A stretch of DNA of 8,250 nt, from NCBI GenBank assembly GCA_030450335.1, contig JAKDIS010000108.1, positions 1 to 8,250 on the forward strand, given 5' to 3'. Positions 1 to 6,321 of this stretch are shown here, one piece after another. The stretch comes from Corynebacterium sp. (GTDB taxonomy: Bacteria > Actinomycetota > Actinomycetes > Mycobacteriales > Mycobacteriaceae). Under the pieces are notes generated by a model. That model ran no database searches. It was not told the DNA's origin and saw only the letters and a program-made list of their open reading frames with translations. Position 1 is the stretch's first letter; each line of letters opens with the position of its first letter. The translations under genes and the position numbers were made by a program.

Positions 1-11
1 GAGCACCGGCA

Positions 12-31
12 GGACGGCCCCCTCGCCGTCC
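12..31 (-). terminator. Weak terminator-like hairpin downstream of serA
   Basis: Seven-base arms GGACGGC (12-18) and GCCGTCC (25-31) with a six-base loop lie 33 nt beyond the serA stop codon in the direction of serA transcription. No run of U follows the stem, so it is not a classic intrinsic terminator. In a GC-rich actinobacterium it could still serve as a terminator or a 3'-end stabilising hairpin. What lies further downstream is outside the window. Confidence 0.3.
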
Positions 32-60
32 CGTCCCCGTGGCAGTCCCGTCCCCCGTGG
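28..60. repeat. Imperfect tandem repeat next to serA
   Basis: GTCCCGTCCCCGTGG (28-42) is repeated as GTCCCGTCCCCCGTGG (45-60) after a CA spacer. The copies differ by one inserted C and have a period of about 17 bases. The repeat sits between the serA stop codon and the weak hairpin. It looks like a short slippage-type duplication in noncoding DNA, and I see no evidence of function. Confidence 0.55.
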
Positions 61-63
61 GGT

Positions 64-1659
64 CTAGCTCAGGTCGAGCAGGACGGTGCGCGACGCCGAC
101 AGGGAGTCGGCGATCTGCTCCTGCAGGTCCTGCGGGACGTCCTTGTCCACGCGCAGCACCAGCGTGGCGGAACCCTGGTCGGCGTCCTGCGTCAGCGCGG
201 CGGCGTCGATGTTGATGCCCGCACGGCCCAGGAAGGTGCCCACGGTGCCCAGGGCACCGGGCTGGTCGTCGTAGTTGAGGAACAGGTTGAGCCCCTGTGC
301 ACGCAGGTCCAGGCCGCGGCCGTTGATGCGCACGATCTTGTCCACGCGCTCCAGGCCGGTCAGCGCACCGATCACGGAGACCGAGGTGCCGTCGCCGGTG
401 ACGACGGTGACCTCGAGGACGGAGCGGTGGGTCACGGACTCGTCCGCGGTGGTCACCGAGAGGTCCACTCCGCGCTCGGCGGCGATCTGCGGGGTGTTGA
501 CGAAGGTGACCTGCTCGTCGACGACGCCGGAGAACACGCCGCGCAGTGCCGACAGACCCAGGGCGTCGACGTTCTCCGAGGACAGCTCACCGCGGGCCTC
601 GACGTTGACGGCGGTCACGGCCTGGTCCAGCAGACCGGAGGCGACCTTGCCCAGCTTGGTCGCCAGGCCGAGCCACAGCGCGACCTCCTCGCTGACCTTG
701 CCGCCCGTGACGTTCACGGCGTCGGGCACGAAGTCGCCGGACAGGGCCTTGAGGACGGACGCGGCCACGTCCGTGCCGGCGCGGTCCTGCGCCTCGACGG
801 TCGAGGCGCCCAGGTGCGGGGTCACGACGACCTCGTCGAGCTCGAACAGCGGGGACTCGGTGCAGGGCTCCGAGGCGTAGACGTCGAAGCCGGCGCCGCG
901 CACCGGACCGTTCTTGATCGCCTCGGCCAGGGCGGCCTCGTCGACCAGTCCACCGCGGGCGGCGTTGATGATGATCTGACCCTCCTTCGCCTTGGCCAGG
1001 AGCTCGGCATTGAACATGCCCGCGGTCTCCTTGGTCTTCGGCAGGTGGATGGTCACGAAGTCGGAGCGGCCGACCAGCTCGTCGAGCTCCACGAGCTCCA
1101 CGCCGAGCTGTGCGGCACGGGCCGGGTTGGCGTAGGGGTCGTAGGCGACGATGTCGGTCTCGAAGGCCGCCAGACGCTGGGCGAACAGCTGGCCGATGTG
1201 GCCGAAGCCGACGATGCCGACGGTCTTGCCGAAGATCTCCACGCCCTGGAAGGAGGAGCGCTTCCACTCGTGGTCACGCAGGGTCTTGTCCGCCGCCGGG
1301 ATCTGACGTGCGGCGGAGAGCAGCAGCGAGATGGCGTGCTCGCAGGCGGAGTGGATGTTGGACGTCGGGGCGTTGGCGACCATCACACCCTTGGCGGTGG
1401 CGGCGTCGATGTCGACGTTGTCCAGGCCGACGCCGGCGCGTCCCACGATCTGCAGCTTCGGGGCAGCCTCCAGGACCTCCGCGTCGACGGTGGTCGCGGA
1501 GCGCACCAGCAGCGCGTCGGCGTCCACGACGGCCTCCAGCAGTGCGGGACGGTTCGGACCGTCGACCCAACGGACCTCGACGGAGTCCCCCAGCGCGTCC
1601 ACGGTGGACTGGGCGAGCTTGTCGGCGATGAGGACGACGGGACGGGAATTCTGACTCAC
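64..1659 (-). CDS. serA: D-3-phosphoglycerate dehydrogenase (long form with ACT domain)
   Basis: This enzyme oxidises 3-phosphoglycerate to 3-phosphohydroxypyruvate with NAD, the first committed step of serine (then glycine and cysteine) synthesis, in the cytoplasm. The protein is 531 aa, the usual size for the long actinobacterial form. The substrate and NAD domains fill about residues 1-315 and contain the nucleotide motif GFGHIG (151-156). The catalytic Arg-Glu-His set of D-2-hydroxyacid dehydrogenases is visible as R235 (NAARGG), E264 (SEPC) and H282 (TPHLG). An intervening domain of the long-form type spans about 317-455, and a C-terminal ACT domain, the likely serine-sensing module, about 457-531. 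I chose the GTG start at 1659 because Corynebacterium SerA proteins begin SQN-RPVVL at this point and AGGAG lies 5 nt upstream. An in-frame GTG at 1728 would add 23 residues and also has a good ribosome binding site. The gene diverges from the citrate transporter. The function is near certain and the start less so. Confidence 0.96.
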   Translation of the reverse strand: MSQNSRPVVLIADKLAQSTVDALGDSVEVRWVDGPNRPALLEAVVDADALLVRSATTVDAEVLEAAPKLQIVGRAGVGLDNVDIDAATAKGVMVANAPTSNIHSACEHAISLLLSAARQIPAADKTLRDHEWKRSSFQGVEIFGKTVGIVGFGHIGQLFAQRLAAFETDIVAYDPYANPARAAQLGVELVELDELVGRSDFVTIHLPKTKETAGMFNAELLAKAKEGQIIINAARGGLVDEAALAEAIKNGPVRGAGFDVYASEPCTESPLFELDEVVVTPHLGASTVEAQDRAGTDVAASVLKALSGDFVPDAVNVTGGKVSEEVALWLGLATKLGKVASGLLDQAVTAVNVEARGELSSENVDALGLSALRGVFSGVVDEQVTFVNTPQIAAERGVDLSVTTADESVTHRSVLEVTVVTGDGTSVSVIGALTGLERVDKIVRINGRGLDLRAQGLNLFLNYDDQPGALGTVGTFLGRAGINIDAAALTQDADQGSATLVLRVDKDVPQDLQEQIADSLSASRTVLLDLS

Positions 1660-1664
1660 GGATA

Positions 1665-1672
1665 CTCCTGAC
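1665..1672 (-). promoter_or_regulatory. serA ribosome binding site, possibly masked by the leader
   Basis: On the minus strand GTCAGGAG ends 5 nt before the GTG start of serA (1657-1659). Its GTCAGG part (1667-1672) is identical to a second GTCAGG higher in the leader (1730-1735). Both can pair with a single CCTGAC at 1717-1722. This site therefore both supports the chosen start and could be the output of a leader switch. The perfect palindrome ACAGCTGT (1671-1678) overlaps its upstream edge. Confidence 0.6.
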
Positions 1673-1782
1673 AGCTGTGCATGTCCCGGCCCCTCCGGCA
1701 CGACCGCGTCGAAGAGGTCAGGGCCCACGCCTGACTCCCCACACCGAAATAAGCCCAGGGGTGACGTGCGACATGGACAGCT
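1673..1782 (-). promoter_or_regulatory. Structured serA leader region
   Basis: In minus-strand sense this stretch can form three pairings. First, GTCAGG (1730-1735) with CCTGAC (1717-1722) makes a local hairpin with a 7-nt loop. Second, the same CCTGAC can instead pair with GTCAGG at the ribosome binding site (1667-1672). Third, AGCTGTCCATGTC (1770-1782) is complementary at 12 of 13 positions to GACATGCACAGCT (1673-1685), just above the ribosome binding site. The arrangement resembles a leader with alternative structures. I do not recognise a known riboswitch class. If transcription starts near 1775, half of the outer arm would not be in the RNA and the long-range pairing would be weakened. 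Confidence 0.4.
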
Positions 1783-1803
1783 TAGTACGTCTTTTGTCGC
1801 ACG
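1765..1803. promoter_or_regulatory. Perfect 9-bp inverted repeat around a possible serA -10
   Basis: CGTGCGACA (1765-1773) and TGTCGCACG (1795-1803) are exact reverse complements, separated by 21 bp, with centres 30 bp apart or close to three helical turns. Between them, on the minus strand, lies TACTAA (1782-1787), the best -10-like hexamer upstream of serA. No convincing -35 accompanies it; the hexamer 17 bp upstream is TCCGAG. An operator flanking the serA promoter is the natural reading. The regulator is unknown, and an RNA hairpin is a less likely alternative because of the wide spacing. Confidence 0.4.
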
Positions 1804-1851
1804 GCTCGGAAACCCCCGAGATCGTGGCCGGGGGCGCCATAAGCAGCCGTT

Positions 1852-1881
1852 GTGACAGGGCGCACCTCACCCTGCCATAAT
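1852..1881 (+). promoter_or_regulatory. Promoter of the citrate transporter, with a weak GlxR-like site
   Basis: GTGACA (1852-1857) and CATAAT (1876-1881) are separated by 18 bp and resemble a housekeeping -35/-10 pair. They would place the transcript start near 1888, giving a leader of about 30 nt. The -35 overlaps TGTGA (1851-1855), which is followed after six bases by GCACC (1862-1866). That matches the GlxR/CRP pattern TGTGA-N6-TCACA at 8 of 10 fixed positions, all the mismatches being in the right half. GlxR control is only a suggestion here. Confidence 0.5.
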
Positions 1882-1918
1882 GTGTTGGTTCACCTATCTT
1901 TCTTGAGGAGACCCAACA

Positions 1919-3304
1919 ATGGACTCGTTCGCTGAAACGATGCAGTCCCCGGGCGGGCTAACAGCCATAGGCCTGGGAATCATCATCGTCACCGTCGGCA
2001 TCCTGCTCCGCGGCAGGAGCAACCCGACCGTCGTCATGACCCTCGTCCCGGTGCTCGGCGCCTTCGTCGCCGGCTACGGCATCAAGAGCATCGGAGACTT
2101 CTACGAGTCCGGGCTCGGATCCGTGATGAACGTCGTGGTGATGTTCATCTTCGCGATCATCTACTTCGGTATCCTCAGTGACACCGGACTGTTCACACCC
2201 CTGGTCAAGGGGCTGATCATCGCCACCCGAGGTAACGTCATCCTCGTCGCCCTGGGTACCGCCGCGATCGGCATGGTCGTCCACCTGGACGGTGCCGGCG
2301 CCACGACCTTCCTGATCACCATCCCGGCGCTGCTGCCGCTGTACAAGGCGCTGCACATGTCGCGTTACGTCCTGCTGGCCATCGTGGCCACCGCGGCGTC
2401 GGTGATGAACATGGTGCCCTGGGCCGGTCCGATCGGCCGTGCGTCCTCCGTGGTCAACCAGACCCCCGTTGAGCTGTGGCAGCACATCCTGCCGCTGCAG
2501 GGAATCGCCCTCGTCCTCGTCTTCGTGATCGCCGGCCTCCTCGGCCTCAAGGAGTCCCGCCGCATCGCCAAGCTGCGCAAGACCCCCGAGTTCGTCGGCA
2601 CCGGCGACGTGGACGTCCAGACCCTCGCCGCGGACTTCGTGCAACGTGAGAAGGAGAAGCAGGAGGAGATCGGCGCGCAGATGCGCACCGGCCGCTGGGT
2701 CACCATCGTCAACATCGTCATGTCGCTGTGCATGCTGGCGCTGCTGATGTCCGGCTGGATCGAGCCGGGCCCCGTCTTCCTGGTCGGTACCGCGATCGCC
2801 CTGGTCGTGAATTTCCCGCTGTCCGGCGAGCAGGCCGAGACCCTGAAGCGTCACGCCCCGAACGCCCTGTCCATGGCCGGCGTCATCCTCGCCGCCGCGA
2901 TGTTCCTCGGTGTGCTGAACGAGTCCGGCATGCTCGAGGAGATCGCGCTGAGCCTGCTGCACATCCTGCCCGACTCCGTCGGCGCGCAGCTGCACGTCAT
3001 CGTCGGCCTGCTCGGTGTGCCCCTGGACCTGCTGACCTCGACCGACGCGTACTACTTCTCGGTGCTCCCGGTCGTGCAGGAGACGGTGGCGTCCTTCGGC
3101 GTCTCCGGCTCCGGCGCCGCGGCCGCCCTGATCATCGGCAACATCATCGGTACCTTCGTCAGCCCCTTCTCCCCCGCCCTGTGGCTGGCCATCGGCCTGT
3201 CCGGCGGCACGATCGGCAAGCACATCAAGCTGACCTTCCCGATCGCCTGGGGCTTCGGCATCATCATGGTGCTCATCGCCCTGGCGCTGGGCCTCACCGC
3301 CTAG
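1919..3304 (+). CDS. CitMHS-family divalent metal-citrate transporter
   Basis: This is a multi-span inner-membrane carrier of 461 aa, a usual length for the CitMHS family. In Bacillus subtilis, CitM and CitH of this family take up citrate complexed with divalent metals (Mg-type ions for CitM, Ca-type ions for CitH). Diagnostic blocks are HLDGAGATTF (122-131), continuing into a membrane segment ending PALLPLY (about 142), the segment NMVPWAGPIGRA (164-175), and TSTDAYYF with VLPVV (373-386). Hydrophobic segments fill about 15-30, 37-54, 69-86, 99-120, 127-143, 150-168 and 190-210. A charged loop at about 211-258 faces away from the membrane core, and further segments run from 262 to 461. TGAGGAG (1904-1910) lies 8 nt before the ATG and fixes the start. 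The gene diverges from serA, and its stop TAG overlaps that of the convergent metal exporter. The preferred metal cannot be read from the sequence. C. glutamicum has a homologue called CitH, but I do not claim this is its orthologue. Confidence 0.9.
   Translation: MDSFAETMQSPGGLTAIGLGIIIVTVGILLRGRSNPTVVMTLVPVLGAFVAGYGIKSIGDFYESGLGSVMNVVVMFIFAIIYFGILSDTGLFTPLVKGLIIATRGNVILVALGTAAIGMVVHLDGAGATTFLITIPALLPLYKALHMSRYVLLAIVATAASVMNMVPWAGPIGRASSVVNQTPVELWQHILPLQGIALVLVFVIAGLLGLKESRRIAKLRKTPEFVGTGDVDVQTLAADFVQREKEKQEEIGAQMRTGRWVTIVNIVMSLCMLALLMSGWIEPGPVFLVGTAIALVVNFPLSGEQAETLKRHAPNALSMAGVILAAAMFLGVLNESGMLEEIALSLLHILPDSVGAQLHVIVGLLGVPLDLLTSTDAYYFSVLPVVQETVASFGVSGSGAAAALIIGNIIGTFVSPFSPALWLAIGLSGGTIGKHIKLTFPIAWGFGIIMVLIALALGLTA
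3301..3304. other. Shared CTAG: overlapping convergent stop codons
   Basis: The palindrome CTAG supplies TAG to the plus-strand transporter (3302-3304) and TAG to the minus-strand exporter (complement of 3301-3303). The two coding regions overlap by 4 bp, so no intergenic space remains for a terminator. Confidence 0.97.
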
Positions 3305-4275
3305 ACGGCGCTGCCAGCGCCCTGCCCGTCCTGCCCGTCCTTTCGGGGCAGGACGCACTCCTCGCCGCACCCGGAGTCGCACGCCTGCGCGCGCGGCGTC
3401 CTGGCGGGTGCGGCCAGGGCCTCGGTCTGCACGGTGACGTGACCGATCCCCCGGTCGGCGAACACTCTCCTCACGTCCTTCCGGACATCCTGCTCGTCAC
3501 CGGTGGTGACCACGTGAACGGTCGCCATCGACGACTCGCCGTCCACCGACCAGATGTGGAGGTCGTGTGAGCCGTAGACCCCGTCCGTCGCACTGACGGC
3601 CTCCTGGACCTCGACCGGGTCCACCCCGGCGGGCACCTGCTCCATGAGCACGGTGCCCGCCTCCTTCATCAGCGACCACGCCCGCGGCAGGATCATCGCC
3701 GCGATGATCAGCGACGCGACCGCGTCGACCCAGTACCAGCCCGTCGCACCGATGACCAGGGCAGCGACGATCACGGCGACCGACCCCAGCAGGTCCACCA
3801 GGACGTGCAGGTAGGCGCCCTTCATGTTCAGCGACTCCCCTGCGCTGCGGCGCAGGATCACCGCCGAGACCACGTTGGCCAGCAGACCGACGACCGCCAC
3901 GGTGAGCATCAGCCCGGTCTGGATCTCCGCGGGCCCCTCCCCCATCCGCCGGAACGCCGCCACGGCGATCCACACGCCGATCACGGCGACCGCACCGGCG
4001 TTGACCGCGGCGGCGAGCACCTCGGCACGACGGAAGCCGTAGGTCGAACGCGCGGTGGCCGGCTTCGACCCGACCATCATCGCGAAGGCCGCGACGACGA
4101 GGCCCCCGGCGTCCGACAGCATGTGTCCGGCGTCGGCGAGCAGCGCGAGCGAGCCGGACACCACCCCGCCGATGACCTGGGCGACGAAGATCGTCGAGGT
4201 CATCGCGATGACGATCCACAGTGCCCTGCCGCGGACCTGGGTATGTGAGTGATCATGGTCGTGATCGTGCGCCAT
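3301..4275 (-). CDS. Cation diffusion facilitator (CDF) metal exporter, probably zinc
   Basis: This inner-membrane antiporter exports divalent metal ions such as Zn, Cd or Co in exchange for protons. The protein is 324 aa, within the normal range for bacterial ZitB/CzcD-type members. A His-rich N-terminus (HDHDHDHSH, residues 3-11) precedes six membrane segments at about 18-38, 45-68, 86-108, 119-140, 152-175 and 180-197. The transport site is visible as HxxxD in segment two (H51, D55) and segment five (H157, D161), the pattern of zinc-type members. The cytoplasmic C-terminal domain (about 205-290) carries SHDLHIW (236-242) and a further His in ATVHV (254). An unusual tail holds C299, C303 and C307 spaced CxxxCxxxC, followed by a short low-complexity end (DGQDGQGAG). 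GGAGG (4282-4286) lies 6 nt before the ATG. It diverges from the F420-reductase-like gene and converges on the citrate transporter. The family is certain, and zinc is inferred from the motifs and the Zur-like promoter sites. Confidence 0.94.
   Translation of the reverse strand: MAHDHDHDHSHTQVRGRALWIVIAMTSTIFVAQVIGGVVSGSLALLADAGHMLSDAGGLVVAAFAMMVGSKPATARSTYGFRRAEVLAAAVNAGAVAVIGVWIAVAAFRRMGEGPAEIQTGLMLTVAVVGLLANVVSAVILRRSAGESLNMKGAYLHVLVDLLGSVAVIVAALVIGATGWYWVDAVASLIIAAMILPRAWSLMKEAGTVLMEQVPAGVDPVEVQEAVSATDGVYGSHDLHIWSVDGESSMATVHVVTTGDEQDVRKDVRRVFADRGIGHVTVQTEALAAPARTPRAQACDSGCGEECVLPRKDGQDGQGAGSAV
3327..3355 (+). terminator. Strong hairpin in the exporter 3' end, candidate terminator of the citrate transporter
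   Basis: CGTCCTGCCC (3327-3336) and GGGCAGGACG (3346-3355) form a perfect 10-bp stem around a 9-nt loop, beginning 22 nt after the transporter stop. A smaller stem, GGCGCT (3307-3312) with AGCGCC (3316-3321), sits between the stop and this hairpin. No U-tract follows. The left arm belongs to a tandem repeat, CTGCCCGTC twice at 3322-3339. The sequence is simultaneously coding on the minus strand, where it specifies the end of the exporter's tail. Termination of the transporter mRNA here is plausible but unproven. Confidence 0.45.
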
Positions 4276-4285
4276 GGCGAACCTC

Positions 4286-4297
4286 CATTTTCATTAA
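4286..4297 (-). promoter_or_regulatory. Zur-like half-site in the exporter leader
   Basis: On the minus strand this reads TTAATGAAAATG. It matches 10 of 12 bases of the copy at 4362-4373 and overlaps the first G of the exporter's GGAGG. TGAAAATG resembles one half of the Zur palindrome recalled for actinobacteria (TGAAAATGATTTTCA type), but the second half is absent. A protein bound here could block transcription or ribosome access. Chance similarity in a short A/T-rich stretch remains possible. Confidence 0.35.
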
Positions 4298-4309
4298 CGG
4301 TAAGTGCTC

Positions 4310-4338
4310 ACAGTAGAACGAGATTTGGCGCAGGTCAA
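4310..4338 (-). promoter_or_regulatory. Promoter of the CDF exporter
   Basis: On the minus strand TTGACC (complement of 4333-4338) and TACTGT (complement of 4310-4315) are separated by exactly 17 bp. This is a near-consensus housekeeping promoter and the best one in the window. Transcription would begin near 4303, leaving a leader of about 28 nt. It is bracketed by the two TTAATGAWAAYG motifs. Confidence 0.65.
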
Positions 4339-4357
4339 GGGCGATCTTTGGGTAGCG

Positions 4358-4373
4358 TAATCGTTATCATTAA
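4358..4373. promoter_or_regulatory. Zur-like operator upstream of the exporter promoter
   Basis: TAATCGTTATCATTA (4358-4372) is a partial palindrome with TAAT/ATTA ends. Read on the minus strand, TGATAACGATTA begins a match of 11 of 15 positions to a Zur box of the form TGATAATGATTATCA, recalled from memory. Its near edge is 19 bp upstream of the exporter -35, a position suited to an activator. Streptomyces coelicolor Zur is reported to activate the zinc exporter gene zitB at high zinc. The plus-strand TATCAT (4365-4370) could also be a -10 for the divergent reductase gene, though I see no good -35. An ArsR/SmtB-type regulator is an alternative. Confidence 0.4.
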
Positions 4374-4412
4374 GCGCTCCGCCGGCGCGGCGCGGCTGCG
4401 GATGCGGAATAC

Positions 4413-4424
4413 CGCGGCGCCGCG
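4413..4424. repeat. Perfect 12-bp GC palindrome in the reductase leader
   Basis: CGCGGCGCCGCG is fully self-complementary. It is nested in ACCGC (4411-4415) and GCGGT (4426-4430), which are also complementary, so two alternative structures are possible. It lies 56 bp before the start of the F420-reductase-like gene. It could be a binding site or just GC-rich low complexity. Confidence 0.35.
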
Positions 4425-4479
4425 TGCGGTTGGCCCTGAGGTAACACACCGTCGATCTGCAGCAAGGACCTGAAGACAT

Positions 4480-5172
4480 ATGAGCACAGTGGGATTCATC
4501 GGCGCGGGACTGATCGGGGCCACCGTCGCCCGGCTCTCCGTCCTGGCCGGTCATGACGTGGTCCTGAGCAATTCCCGGGACCCGAAGACCCTCCTCCCCC
4601 TCGCCGCCGCGCTGGGCCCCAAGGCCCGGGTGGACACCCCGGAGGGCGCGGCGACGGCCGGCGACATCGTCGTCGTCACCATCCCGCTCGGCGCGCTGAC
4701 CGAGGTCCCGGTGGCGCCGCTGGCGGGCAAGACCGTGATCGACACGTCCAACTACTACTGGCAGCGTGACGGCCACATCGACGTGCTGGACGCCCGGGAG
4801 ATCACCACCTCCCAGATCCTGCAGGACCACCTGCCGGACACCCACGTGGTCAAGGGCTTCAACAACATCAACTTCGCCCACCTCGGTGAGCTCGCCCGCC
4901 CGGCCGGCGACGCCGCCCGCACCTCCCTGGTGATCGCCGGTGACGACGACGCCGCCAAGCAGGACGTCGCGTCCTTCCTCGACTCCCTGGGGTACGGCAC
5001 CCTCGACGCCGGTGTGCTGGCCGAGGGCTGGCGCTTCGACAACGGCGAGCCCGCCTACGGCAGGCCGTACATCTCGCCGGACGCCACACCGACCTCCATC
5101 TACGACATGGGGCCTGGTAAGGCCGCCTCCGACGAGGAGCTGCGCGAGGCGCTGACCGCCGCAGAGCGCTGA
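4480..5172 (+). CDS. NADPH-binding F420-reductase-like oxidoreductase
   Basis: This is a soluble 230-aa Rossmann protein of the NADPH-dependent F420 reductase (FNO-like, F420_oxidored) superfamily. The dinucleotide motif GAGLIG lies at residues 8-13. After the second strand, SNSR (30-33) is the type of loop that binds the 2'-phosphate of NADPH. VVTIPLGAL (64-72), VIDTSNYYW (86-94) and VVKGFNN (123-129) are further conserved blocks of the family. The real substrate is unknown. Corynebacteria are not known to make coenzyme F420, so a literal F420 role is doubtful if the genus assignment is right. Relatives of this fold include the NADPH-binding domain of STEAP metalloreductases, but no membrane or heme part exists here. 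The ATG at 4480 has AAGGA (4464-4468) at 11 nt, a rather weak signal. The gene diverges from the metal exporter and ends just before a strong terminator. Family is confident and function open. Confidence 0.85.
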   Translation: MSTVGFIGAGLIGATVARLSVLAGHDVVLSNSRDPKTLLPLAAALGPKARVDTPEGAATAGDIVVVTIPLGALTEVPVAPLAGKTVIDTSNYYWQRDGHIDVLDAREITTSQILQDHLPDTHVVKGFNNINFAHLGELARPAGDAARTSLVIAGDDDAAKQDVASFLDSLGYGTLDAGVLAEGWRFDNGEPAYGRPYISPDATPTSIYDMGPGKAASDEELREALTAAER

Positions 5173-5179
5173 CACAGAC

Positions 5180-5215
5180 AGGCCCCACGGACCTTTTCTT
5201 CGGTCCGTGGGGCCT
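5180..5215. terminator. Bidirectional intrinsic terminator
   Basis: GGCCCCACGGACC (5181-5193) and GGTCCGTGGGGCC (5202-5214) form a perfect 13-bp stem with an 8-nt pyrimidine-rich loop, extendable by an A-T pair (5180/5215). It occupies the 64-bp space between the reductase stop (5172) and the convergent ilvC stop (5237), so it can serve both genes. The flanking T-tract is short on either strand. Confidence 0.88.
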
Positions 5216-5236
5216 TCCCCGGTGTTGCGGTGACGC

Positions 5237-6300
<1,064 letters not shown>

Positions 6301-6321
6301 GGAACTGCGTTCTGTGCCGCT

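Noticed and set aside
427..1671. 414-codon open frame on the plus strand opposite serA
   Set aside because: Low-complexity Gly/Val/Asp/Leu-rich product with no recognisable motifs. It is the antisense of serA.
1805..1820. CTCGG/CCGAG 5-bp hairpin upstream of the citrate transporter
   Set aside because: Arms too short and GC-rich to stand out. It lies above the proposed promoter, with no terminator or operator features.
1958..3382. Long open frame (474 codons) on the minus strand opposite the citrate transporter
   Set aside because: The translation is rich in Gly, Asp, Gln and Arg with no domain pattern, typical of the antisense of a GC-rich gene. The plus-strand frame is an unmistakable transporter.
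2728..3570. 280-codon plus-strand frame spanning the end of the transporter and part of the exporter
   Set aside because: Arg/Pro/Ala-rich out-of-frame translation crossing two confident genes, with no credible ribosome binding site or family resemblance.
4276..4479. DtxR-type iron box or other recognisable iron regulator site near the exporter
   Set aside because: No 19-bp TTAGGTTAG-CCTAACCTAA-like palindrome is visible. The A/T-rich motifs fit Zur better.
4294..5175. 293-codon minus-strand frame opposite the reductase gene and its promoter region
   Set aside because: Antisense low-complexity product. The plus strand encodes a clear NADPH-binding protein, and the frame also runs through the intergenic control region.
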